This document shows, piece by piece, positions 23,544 through 31,465 of a DNA stretch of 64,000 nt (within the stretch, counting starts at the first letter, position 1; each line of letters opens with the position of its first letter). Source of the stretch: Micromonospora echinospora (GTDB lineage Bacteria; Actinomycetota; Actinomycetes; Mycobacteriales; Micromonosporaceae); assembly GCF_900091495.1 (NCBI RefSeq), contig NZ_LT607413.1:5099001-5163000 (forward strand). Reading direction: 5' to 3'. Under the pieces are notes generated by a model. It was given only the letters and a program-made list of their open reading frames with translations. It was not told the DNA's origin and did no database searches. Both the position numbers and the translations under genes were made by a program.

Positions 23544-25823
23544 TTGGCGCACGAGGTGGTGGAACTCCGGGTGCACGGGGTCTCCGGGGCCACCGCCGAG
23601 ACACTGCTGGACCACCCGGTCGTGATCCGGGTGGCCGGCGACGACAACGCCGGCTTCTACCGCCCCCGCCCCGGGTTCGGACCCGACGGGGCGTCGGGCG
23701 GGCTGCGGACCGAGGCGTACCGCTGGGGTTCGCTGACCGCCGGGGCCGCCGTACGAACCCTGTCCCTGTTGTTCCTGCTGCCGTTCATGCTGATCAACCT
23801 CGCCGTCTGGACCCGACCGGCGACCGGCGGGGCGGGTGGGATCATCGGGCCGCTGTGCCGGCTGCTCGCCGCCACCCTGACCGCCTCATACGTCCTCTCC
23901 GTGGTGGGGGTGACCGTCGACATCGTCGGCTGGCAGTGCGTCCCCTACCGCCCCTGCACCCATGGCCGCGGCTACCTGTCCTGGCTGGGGGAGCTGCCCC
24001 TCGGTCTGCGGCTGGCCCTGCTCGCGCTGCTGCCGATCGGCGCGCTGCGCCTGCTGTGGTGGATCGGGGAGCGATCCGCCCGGGCGTTCGAGGCGTTCTC
24101 GGCGCCGGACGGGCAGGGCAGCGCCGCCGGCGAGGACCGGATCGACCGCCCCGGCTTCTGGAACGACGCGCTCGTCGTGCAGCGGTTGCGCGCCATCCAC
24201 GTGGCGGTCGGGCTGGGCGTGCTCACCGCGATCCTGCTCGGCGCGCAGATCCACATCCACCCCACGCCGGTCTCGTACGTGCTCTTCGTGGCCGTCTGGT
24301 TCCAGCTGGCGGCCTGTGTGGTCCTGCTCTGTGTGCCCGCCCGACACACCAGGGAGGGGCCCGGTCGGGGCCTGGTCGACATGCGCGGCATGCGGGCGCT
24401 GCAACGGGTCGCGATCGGGCTCACCCTGCTGGCCCTCGGTTACACCGCGCTGCCGTTCGCACCGGATCCACCACGCGGGCAGCTGCCCGGGCACGAGGGC
24501 GCGGTGGCCGCGTTGATCGGGGTCCAGGCCGGTCTGCTGGGCATTCTCGTCGTCACCACGCTCCAGCAGCGCCGCAGGAGCCGGACGGCGGCCACGTCCT
24601 GGCTGGGCGGACTGGCCACCCCGGTGTTCGCCACCGCGGCGGTCGCCTCCTCGTACGGGTTCGCCGCCGCCCTCGTCTACCGCGTCGCCGACCTGCTCGA
24701 CCGGGGGGCCATCCCCAACCCGGCGCGGCCCAACCCCGCCGGCGGACCGCCGCTGGAGCCACCCGTCCCCTACCGCTGGGCGGCGCTCGCCGGACTGGTC
24801 GCCGTCCTGCTCGTCGCCGCAGCCGTCCTCTGGCGGATCGCGACGACCCGACGGCGGCGTCGCCGCCTGGCCGACGAGATCGTCGCGCGGGACTTCCCCG
24901 ACCCGTCGCCGGACGCCCTGCCCCGGCGCGTCACCGTGCGGGAGACAGTCGCCCGGGCCGCGGTCGCCGATCAGTTCGGACCGATCTTCACCATCTTCCT
25001 GGTGCTCTCGCTGCTGGGCGTGACGACGGTCGCGCTGGATCTGGTCGGTATCGGCCCGGCGGAACTGAGCCGGAAACTGGCCGACACCGACGGGGAGGCG
25101 GCCACGCGACTGGCGCTCGCGACCGATGTCGGGATGTACGTCATCGGACTGGTGGCGCTGGGGATCGTCGCGCTCGGGCTGCTGTCCTACCGGTCCGAGG
25201 AGACCCGTCGCACGATCGCGGTGATCTGGGACCTGGGCACCTTCTGGCCGCGCACGGTGCATCCGTTCGCGCCGCCCTGCTACGCCGAGCGGGCGGTGCC
25301 GGAACTCGCCAAGCGGATCACCGCCATGGCCGCCCAGGGCGGAGTCGTCCTCTCCGGGCACAGCCACGGATCGGTCCTCACCGCCGCCGCTCTCCTCCAG
25401 CTGCCGGACACGGTACTACCCCGGGTGGCGCTGCTCACCCACGGCAGCCCGCTGCACCGCGTCTACGCCCGGCTCTGCCCGGCCTTCCTCGGCGACGGAA
25501 CGCTGTACGAGGTCGGCAACCGAATCGGCTGGCGATGGGTGAACCTGTGGCGGGACACCGACCCGATCGGCGGTCCGATCTTCTCCGCCCACCGCCCGAA
25601 CGAGCCACCACGCGTGGCCGGACCCGCGGGTGCGGTCGACCGGCGGTTGCGCGACCCCCGTGGGCTGACCGTGGATCCGGACGACACCGTCCCGCCACCG
25701 ATCCACCAGCACTGGCCGTACCACACCGATGAGGCGTACGCGACGGCTGTTCGCGAGCTGGCCGCACGGCTCGATCCGGACGCACCGCCGACGGACGCGA
25801 GAACCACGAGCCGAGCGTCGTGA
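23544..25823 (+). CDS. Integral membrane protein with alpha/beta-hydrolase-like motif
   Basis: 759 aa from TTG 23544, which has GGGAGG 7 nt upstream; GTG 23508 is an alternative start. The N-terminus LAHEVVELRVHGVSGATAETLLDHP resembles the first strand and loop of alpha/beta hydrolases. About ten membrane helices fill residues ~75-560. The soluble C-terminus holds GGVVLSGHSHGSVLTAAALLQL (in part), a GHSxGS nucleophile elbow with Ser in GHSHGS, and later DTDPIGG and a conserved-looking HQHWPYHTDEAY. A membrane-embedded esterase/lipase-like protein is a fair guess; substrate unknown. Confidence 0.65.
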   Translation: MAHEVVELRVHGVSGATAETLLDHPVVIRVAGDDNAGFYRPRPGFGPDGASGGLRTEAYRWGSLTAGAAVRTLSLLFLLPFMLINLAVWTRPATGGAGGIIGPLCRLLAATLTASYVLSVVGVTVDIVGWQCVPYRPCTHGRGYLSWLGELPLGLRLALLALLPIGALRLLWWIGERSARAFEAFSAPDGQGSAAGEDRIDRPGFWNDALVVQRLRAIHVAVGLGVLTAILLGAQIHIHPTPVSYVLFVAVWFQLAACVVLLCVPARHTREGPGRGLVDMRGMRALQRVAIGLTLLALGYTALPFAPDPPRGQLPGHEGAVAALIGVQAGLLGILVVTTLQQRRRSRTAATSWLGGLATPVFATAAVASSYGFAAALVYRVADLLDRGAIPNPARPNPAGGPPLEPPVPYRWAALAGLVAVLLVAAAVLWRIATTRRRRRRLADEIVARDFPDPSPDALPRRVTVRETVARAAVADQFGPIFTIFLVLSLLGVTTVALDLVGIGPAELSRKLADTDGEAATRLALATDVGMYVIGLVALGIVALGLLSYRSEETRRTIAVIWDLGTFWPRTVHPFAPPCYAERAVPELAKRITAMAAQGGVVLSGHSHGSVLTAAALLQLPDTVLPRVALLTHGSPLHRVYARLCPAFLGDGTLYEVGNRIGWRWVNLWRDTDPIGGPIFSAHRPNEPPRVAGPAGAVDRRLRDPRGLTVDPDDTVPPPIHQHWPYHTDEAYATAVRELAARLDPDAPPTDARTTSRAS

Positions 25824-25907
25824 CCGCCCTGGCCGACGTCTCCGCCGACTGTCTCGCCTGAGTAACCGGGGGTTCCGGCCGTACGTCGGCCCGCGCGACA
25901 GGGCGTC

Positions 25908-26357
25908 TCAGATGCCCGTCGTGGGGGAGCGGGCACCAGCAGCCCGGAGCAGATCGGCTGTCGACGAGTGGTCGCCGCGTAGCGCCCAGTCCAGTGGCGC
26001 GTAGCCGGTGCCCCGGTCCTCGCGGAGGTTCGGGTCCGCGTGGTGGGCGAGGAGTTCCCGGACGACGTCGGTGTGTCCCCAGGCCGCCGCGGCGCACAGC
26101 GGCGTTCCCTCCTGGCCGTGGCCGCTCTCGGTGTCCGGCGCGGCGCCGGCCTCCAGCAGGAGCCGCACGAGGTCGACCGCGCCGTGCACCGACGCCTGGT
26201 ACAGCGGGGTCGTACCGTCGGGGTCGGCCGCGTCGGGGTCCGCCCCGAGGCGCAGGAGGGCACCGGCGACCGCCGCGTCGTCGCGTAACACCGCCGCCAT
26301 CAGACGCCTGGTGAGCTTCTTCCGCTTGCGGGTGTTCACGGCCCTCAGGGTAGGCAC
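25908..26357 (-). CDS. Ankyrin-repeat protein
   Basis: 149 aa from GTG 26357; GTG 26339 is an alternative. Three to four ankyrin repeats are clear: DGTTPLYQASVHGAVDLVRLLL, EGTPLCAAAAWGHTDVVRELL (each in part) and GYAPLDWALRGDHSSTADLLRAAGA. The basic N-terminus RKRKKLTRR lies before the first repeat. It is a protein-binding scaffold with no catalytic domain. It starts 23 bp after the kup stop on the same strand, so the two are likely cotranscribed, and it could interact with the transporter (inference). Confidence 0.85.
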   Translation of the reverse strand: MPTLRAVNTRKRKKLTRRLMAAVLRDDAAVAGALLRLGADPDAADPDGTTPLYQASVHGAVDLVRLLLEAGAAPDTESGHGQEGTPLCAAAAWGHTDVVRELLAHHADPNLREDRGTGYAPLDWALRGDHSSTADLLRAAGARSPTTGI

Positions 26358-26380
26358 GTGCCGCGCTCGGCGGACGCCCG

Positions 26381-28333
26381 CTACACCTCGATGTGGGAAC
26401 CCATGATCACCGTGCGGTTGCGGGGCAGGCCGAAGTGTTCGGCGGCGTCGGCGGTGAGGTAGGACGTGGCGATGAACAGCCGCTTGCGCCAGAGCGCCAT
26501 CGTCGGCAGGTGACCCGGCCGGATTTCGACCTTCGACAGGAAGTACGACGCCTCGTCCAGCCGCATCCGGCCCTCGGCGGCGGCCGGGTCGACCCGCCGG
26601 AGCACCTCGGGCACGTTCGGTGCCTCCATGTAGCCGAAGCGGGCGGTGACGTGGACGATCCCGTCGTCGGCGTAGCCGAGATCGTCGACGACGATGTGCT
26701 GGTCGGCGGGGATCCGGGGCACCGGTTCGGTCAGGATCGACAGGATCAGCACGTGTTCGTGGCGAACGTGGTTGTGCTCGACGTTGGCGCGCATGGCCAG
26801 CGGCGCGGTCTGCGCGCGGGGGGTGAGGAAGACCGCCGTACCCGCGACCCGCCGGACGTCCCGCGGGTTGTTGCGCAGCTCGTCGACGAAGTCACGCAGC
26901 GACCCCTCGCGGCGCTGGCGCTCCGCGGCGACGAGTTGGCGACCGCGCTGCCAGGTGGTCATGGTGGTGAACGCGGTCAGGCCGATGAGCAGCGGCAACC
27001 ACGCCCCGTGGATCAGCTTGGTCGTGTTGGCCGCGACGAACAACAGGTCCACCACCAGCAGCGGGGCGGCGCCGAGGGCGAGCAGCCACCGCGAAACGCG
27101 CCACCTCCAGTGGCTGATGTAGAAGAACATCAGGGTGGTGATGGTGATCGTCGCGGTCACCGCCATGCCGAACGCGTACGCCAACGCCGCCGAACTCCGG
27201 AAGGCGAACACCAGGGTGAGCACCGAGACCATCAGCAGCCAGTTGATCCACGGCACGTAGATCTGCCCGATCGTGGATTCGGAGGTGTGCGTGACGCGCA
27301 GCCGGGGCAGGTAGCCCAGTTCGGCGGCCTGCGACGCGACCGAGTACGCGCCGGTGATCACCGCCTGGGAGGCGATCACCGTCGCCGCGGTGGCCAACAC
27401 GACCAGCGGCAGCCGTCCCCAGTCGGGCACGAGCCGGAAGAACGGCGCGCCGACGTTCGTCGGGTCGCGCAGGATGAGCGCTCCCTGACCCAGATAGCTC
27501 AGCACGCAGGCGGGGAACACCAGGGCCAGCCAGGCCCGGGTGATCGACCGGCGACCGAAGTGCCCCATGTCCGCGTACAGCGCCTCCGCGCCGGTGACCG
27601 CGAGCACGATCGCGGCCAGGGCGAAGAACGCCACACCGAAGTGACCGGCCAGGAAGTCGAGCGCGTAGGTCGGTGACAACGCCCGGAGGATGCCCGGGTG
27701 CCGTGCGATGCCCGCGATGCCGCACACGGCTATGGTGACGAACCAGATGATCATGACGGGGCCGAAGAGCCGACCGACGGCGCCGGTGCCCCGCCGCTGT
27801 AGCAGGAACAGCACCACGATGATCACCGCGGTGATCGGCACGACGAGGTCGGTCAGCGACGGTTCGACGATCTTCAGCCCCTCCACGGCGGACAGCACCG
27901 AGATCGCCGGGGTGATCATGCTGTCGCCGAAGAACAGCGCGGCGCCGAAGATGCCCAGGGCGGCGAGTGCCGGGGCGGCCCGTCCGCCTTCTGCCGCCGA
28001 TCGCCGCAGCAGGGTGATCAGCGCCATGATGCCGCCCTCGCCCTGGTTGTCGGCGCGCATCGCCAGCAGCACGTAGGTGACCGTGACGATGATCATCACC
28101 GACCAGAACACCAGCGAGACGACCCCGAACACGCTCTCCGGGCTGACCGGGACGGGATGGGGATCACCCGGATTGAAGACGGTCTGCATGGTGTAGATCG
28201 GGCTGGTGCCGATGTCACCGAACACCACGCCGATCGCGCCCACCACGAGCGCGTTGACGTGCGGACCGCGGGCCGCCAGGGAGCGCGATGCGGCCCCGCT
28301 GTCCGGCCCGTGCGATCCCTGCGCGTCCGTCAC
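26381..28333 (-). CDS. kup: Kup-family potassium uptake transporter
   Basis: 650 aa from GTG 28333, with GAAGGG upstream. The family signature GVVFGDIGTSPIYTMQTVF occurs near residue 35, followed by about twelve membrane helices to ~residue 450 and the characteristic cytoplasmic C-terminal domain. It imports K+ with protons. Length is normal. It is followed closely by the ankyrin gene. No regulatory RNA (for example ydaO/c-di-AMP type) was recognised upstream. Confidence 0.93.
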   Translation of the reverse strand: MTDAQGSHGPDSGAASRSLAARGPHVNALVVGAIGVVFGDIGTSPIYTMQTVFNPGDPHPVPVSPESVFGVVSLVFWSVMIIVTVTYVLLAMRADNQGEGGIMALITLLRRSAAEGGRAAPALAALGIFGAALFFGDSMITPAISVLSAVEGLKIVEPSLTDLVVPITAVIIVVLFLLQRRGTGAVGRLFGPVMIIWFVTIAVCGIAGIARHPGILRALSPTYALDFLAGHFGVAFFALAAIVLAVTGAEALYADMGHFGRRSITRAWLALVFPACVLSYLGQGALILRDPTNVGAPFFRLVPDWGRLPLVVLATAATVIASQAVITGAYSVASQAAELGYLPRLRVTHTSESTIGQIYVPWINWLLMVSVLTLVFAFRSSAALAYAFGMAVTATITITTLMFFYISHWRWRVSRWLLALGAAPLLVVDLLFVAANTTKLIHGAWLPLLIGLTAFTTMTTWQRGRQLVAAERQRREGSLRDFVDELRNNPRDVRRVAGTAVFLTPRAQTAPLAMRANVEHNHVRHEHVLILSILTEPVPRIPADQHIVVDDLGYADDGIVHVTARFGYMEAPNVPEVLRRVDPAAAEGRMRLDEASYFLSKVEIRPGHLPTMALWRKRLFIATSYLTADAAEHFGLPRNRTVIMGSHIEV

Positions 28334-28448
28334 GACGAACCCTTCTCTGACGCATCGGGGTGGTCGTCGCATTGTCCCAGCACGTCAGGGCGGCCACCGC
28401 CGTGTCCGGGCAGATCGCCGGACCGGGTCGTGGGGCCGGGTCGCCGGA

Positions 28449-29135
28449 TCAGCGCAGCATGTTGCGGGCGAGGGTGGCGTACTGGTCGGCGAGGTCGTCG
28501 ACGGTGATGCCCAGGGCCGGGGTCCACCACTCGGCGACCCGGATGCCCATGGCCCCGATGGCGGCGACGGCGATCAGGGGGTCGACGTCGGTGCCGAACG
28601 CGCCGAGCTGCCGGCCGCGGTTGATGACGTCCAGGATCAGCCGTTCGGAATCCAGTCGGACGGCGGCGATCTCGTCGCGGGCCGCGCCGTCCAGCGTGCC
28701 GAGCTCGCGGTTGGCGACCCGGGCCAGCAGCGGGTAATCGGCGTGCATGCGGACGTGGGCCCGGGTGAGTGCGGCCAGTTGGTCGCCGGGGTCGGATCCG
28801 CAGTCGAGGAGGGCCTGACGCAACCGGTCGCGGTGTTCGATGTGCCCGAGGCGTAGCAGGTCCGCCAACAGGTCGGCCTTCGACGGCACGTGGGCGTAGA
28901 TCGAACTCGCGTGGATGCCGACGCCCGCTGCCAGGTCGCGCACGGAGACGGCGTGGTAGCCGCGTGCGGCGAACTGGCGCAGCGCCTCCGCCTGGATGCG
29001 TCGACGTGTGCCGCCTGCCGTCGCGCGCGGTGGCAGCGGATCCGTCGCGTTCTGGGCCGGCGGGCTGGCGGCGACGATCTCGGTCAGCAGTCGGGCGGTG
29101 TCGGCGGTCGGGGCCGGACGCTTGCGACCGGTCAC
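28449..29135 (-). CDS. TetR-family transcriptional repressor
   Basis: 228 aa from GTG 29135, one base after the hydrolase stop, so it is cotranscribed with the hydrolase. A ~40-residue N-terminal extension precedes the HTH (RRIQAEALRQFAARGYHAVSV, then VGIHASSIYAHVPSKADLLADLL), followed by a helical ligand domain. It probably represses its own operon and the divergent esterase through the CAAACGnnCGTTTG sites at 30061 and 30153. Ligand unknown, perhaps an acyl or ester compound handled by the hydrolases. Confidence 0.9.
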   Translation of the reverse strand: MTGRKRPAPTADTARLLTEIVAASPPAQNATDPLPPRATAGGTRRRIQAEALRQFAARGYHAVSVRDLAAGVGIHASSIYAHVPSKADLLADLLRLGHIEHRDRLRQALLDCGSDPGDQLAALTRAHVRMHADYPLLARVANRELGTLDGAARDEIAAVRLDSERLILDVINRGRQLGAFGTDVDPLIAVAAIGAMGIRVAEWWTPALGITVDDLADQYATLARNMLR

Positions 29136-29136
29136 C

Positions 29137-30039
29137 TCATCTGCCGCACTGCTCGGCGAACGCGACCAGGGCGTCGGCGCAGCTGGTCGCGCCGTGGTCG
29201 GCCAGCGCGACGGTGTAGTGCGTGGTGCCCGAGATCCGCTGGTGCGCGAACCGACTCACCGCACCGCCTTCCGCCTGCACGACCGCGTCGGGGTACAGCG
29301 GCGGCTGGTCCGGATAGAAGCCCTCCTCGGCGGTCAGCAGTGTCACGGGCACCGTGATCGCCGCCAGCCGCCTGCGCAACAGGTCGGCGTCGAGGGTGTC
29401 CAGGTAGTCCGCGCGAATCGCCGCCTCGGACGCCCGGGGCCTCAGGTGCGGCGCGGTGCCGCCGAGGTCGTAGTCCAGGTACGCGTGCACCCACGGTCCC
29501 CACACCTCGGCCGGGAACGCCGGCAGCGCCCGCCAGTAGTCGTGGTACTCCTCCCGGCTCGCGAACTCCTGCCGCAGCCGGGCCAGTTGCGGGCCCAGCA
29601 CGACGTCCAGCAGCGCGGCCGGGTCGACGCCGGGCGGGGCCGTGAGCGGCAGCCCGCCGTCGACCATCATGACGCCCGCGACCCGGTCCGGGTGCTCGGC
29701 GGCAAGCGCGACCGCGGCGAACGCCCCCATCGAGTGTCCGACGACGACGCAGTCGTCGAGCCCGAACGCCTCCATCGCCGCGGCGACGTCACGGGCATGC
29801 TGACTCATGCCGTGGGGACCGTCCGGCTTGTCGCTGCCCCCACGGCCGCGCAGGTCCAGAGCCAGCAGCGGGCGTCGCCCGGCCAGCCGTTCGGCGATAC
29901 CGACGAAGTTGACGTAGGACGCGGTGATCCCGTGCAGGGCCACGATCGGCCGGCCACGCCCCGGCCAGAACCCGAACGCCAGCTCCACGGCGTCCCCGGC
30001 GACCCGCCCCTGTGCTTCCCGGTTCGCCACCACGCCCAT
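29137..30039 (-). CDS. Alpha/beta hydrolase
   Basis: 300 aa from ATG 30039, with GAGGAG upstream. The oxyanion segment is IVALHGITAS, the nucleophile elbow VVVGHSMGAFA (Ser in GHSMG), and the catalytic His is probably in GTTHYTVAL near the end. The acid is likely the Asp in TAEEGFYPDQ or nearby. No signal peptide, so it is cytoplasmic. First gene of an operon with tetR and divergent from a secreted PHB-depolymerase-type esterase. It may process intracellularly what the secreted enzyme releases (inference). Confidence 0.9.
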   Translation of the reverse strand: MGVVANREAQGRVAGDAVELAFGFWPGRGRPIVALHGITASYVNFVGIAERLAGRRPLLALDLRGRGGSDKPDGPHGMSQHARDVAAAMEAFGLDDCVVVGHSMGAFAAVALAAEHPDRVAGVMMVDGGLPLTAPPGVDPAALLDVVLGPQLARLRQEFASREEYHDYWRALPAFPAEVWGPWVHAYLDYDLGGTAPHLRPRASEAAIRADYLDTLDADLLRRRLAAITVPVTLLTAEEGFYPDQPPLYPDAVVQAEGGAVSRFAHQRISGTTHYTVALADHGATSCADALVAFAEQCGR

Positions 30040-30060
30040 GGCGCTCTCCTCGTCTCCCGG

Positions 30061-30074
30061 CAAACGAACGTTTG
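30061..30074. promoter_or_regulatory. TetR operator-like palindrome O1
   Basis: CAAACG-AA-CGTTTG is a perfect 6-bp inverted repeat with a 2-bp spacer, 22 bp upstream of the hydrolase ATG. A near copy lies at 30153. Confidence 0.55.
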
Positions 30075-30117
30075 GACGGGGGAAAGTCTCCGGTCTGCGA
30101 TCCCCACCGTCAACACC

Positions 30118-30166
30118 TTGACATAGACAGGCATGGACTTCAATGTTCCAAACAAACGACCGTTGG
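30118..30166 (+). promoter_or_regulatory. Esterase promoter overlapped by TetR operator O2
   Basis: TTGACA (30118-30123), 17-bp spacer, CAATGT (30141-30146). The second operator CAAACG-AC-CGTTGG (30153-30166) covers the expected transcription start, so repressor bound here would block the plus-strand esterase. Confidence 0.55.
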
Positions 30167-30180
30167 GAAGGGGTGCGATC

Positions 30181-31131
30181 ATGACGTTCAACCCTGGCCG
30201 GTGGCTGCGGATGCTGGCCGCCGCTCTCGTCCTCGTCGCGGGAGCCCTCGTCGCCCCGCCGCCCGCGCACGCGGCGACGGGAACGTTCTTCTACGGCAGC
30301 TACGTCTCGGTCTACGGCACCCGGGACTACCACGGCTTCGTGCCCTCGACCTATCGGCCCGGCACGCCGATCCCGCTGGTCGTGGCGCTGCACGGCTGCA
30401 CCGAGAACGACGTCGGATTCGACGTCCTCACTGGCTGGAGCGCCCGCGCGGAGCAGCACGGTTTCGCCGTCGTGATGCCGGATCAGAACAACCTGGCCAA
30501 CCCGGCCGGCTGCTGGAACTGGTTCCTGCCGACGAACCAGCACCGCGGCTTCGGCGAGCCGGCGATCATCGCCGGCATCACCAACCGTGTCGCGGGCCAG
30601 TACGGCGTCGACCGCCGCCGTGTCTACGTCACCGGCATCTCGGCGGGCGGGGTGATGGCCAACATCATGGCCGTCTCCTATCCCGACGTCTATGCCGCCG
30701 CGAGCATCGTCGCCGGGTGCGAGTACCTGTGCGACATCCTGCAGAACACGACGCCGCAGCAGTCCGGTCGGGCGGCGTTGCAGGAGATGGGCAGCCGCGC
30801 CCGCACGGTGCCGGTGGTCATCTTCCAGGGCACCAGCGACATCGTCGTACCGCCGTCGACGGCGTACCGGGTCGCGGGGCAGTGGACCACCGTCGCCGGA
30901 ACCGACGCCACCCCCGACGACACCGTCGACGGTCAGGTGCCGGGCGGGCGCGGCTACACGCTGCTGCGCCACCGCGACGACGCCGACCGGACGATCGTCG
31001 ACCAGTACATGATCGACGGCGCCGGGCACGCGTACCCGGGCGGTTGTCCGTGCAGCCTCTACGGCGACCCGGCCGGGCCCGACGCCACCGGCATCTCCTG
31101 GGACCACTTCGTCGCCCACCCCATGCCGTAG
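30181..31131 (+). CDS. Secreted PHB-depolymerase-family esterase
   Basis: 316 aa from ATG 30181, with GGAAGGGG upstream. Signal peptide about 1-32 (ends AHAAT). The oxyanion region VVALHGCTEN, nucleophile elbow VTGISAGGVMAN (Ser in GISAG) and late GAGHAYPGG with the catalytic His match the esterase-PHB family (LpqC, feruloyl and acetylxylan esterase relatives). Cysteines are frequent (CEYLCD, GGCPCS), as in secreted members. The substrate could be a polyester or a hemicellulose ester. Control by the TetR of the divergent operon is likely. Confidence 0.85.
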   Translation: MTFNPGRWLRMLAAALVLVAGALVAPPPAHAATGTFFYGSYVSVYGTRDYHGFVPSTYRPGTPIPLVVALHGCTENDVGFDVLTGWSARAEQHGFAVVMPDQNNLANPAGCWNWFLPTNQHRGFGEPAIIAGITNRVAGQYGVDRRRVYVTGISAGGVMANIMAVSYPDVYAAASIVAGCEYLCDILQNTTPQQSGRAALQEMGSRARTVPVVIFQGTSDIVVPPSTAYRVAGQWTTVAGTDATPDDTVDGQVPGGRGYTLLRHRDDADRTIVDQYMIDGAGHAYPGGCPCSLYGDPAGPDATGISWDHFVAHPMP

Positions 31132-31132
31132 C

Positions 31133-31169
31133 CGGGGTGGGGCGGCAGCGCGCGGGCCGCCCCACCCGG
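31133..31169 (+). terminator. Hairpin terminator after the esterase
   Basis: An 11-bp stem (GGTGGGGCGGC, 31136-31146, with 31156-31166) and a 9-nt loop lie directly after the stop codon. The rest of 31170-31420 holds no supported gene. Confidence 0.6.
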
Positions 31170-31419
31170 CCGTCCAGGCGGACGCGGCGGACGTCAGTGG
31201 GACGGATGCGACGCTGGCCGGCGACGACGCGGCGGCCCGGTTGGCAAGGGCGTCGGGTGGGACTCGGCAGGCTCGGCGCCGGCGTTCAGGGGCGCATGGA
31301 GCCCGCCGCAGTGGGTAGCCGCAGGCGGAACCCGACATGAAGGAAATCGGCGGTGCCCGGCGCCGGTCACCCGCACGAGTGGCGAGTGATCCGAGAGACA
31401 TCGACACCACCTGGGCGTT

Positions 31420-31438
31420 TAATACCCCCCGGGGGTAT
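31420..31438 (+). promoter_or_regulatory. CsoR-type copper operator over a -10 box
   Basis: ATACCCCCCGGGGGTAT (31422-31438) is a perfect 8-bp inverted repeat around one base and resembles the TACCC...GGGTA sites of actinobacterial CsoR. TAATAC (31420-31425) is a plausible -10 inside it. The site lies 28 bp before the copper ATPase start. No csoR gene is in the window. Confidence 0.65.
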
Positions 31439-31465
31439 CCTCGTGTCCCGAGGGAGGCGATGACG

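Noticed and set aside
31030..31070. CPCS motif in the PHB-depolymerase-type esterase, resembling the peptide cores
   Set aside because: It lies inside a conserved cysteine-rich region of a secreted esterase and is not C-terminal, so the match to CPCSATF is chance.
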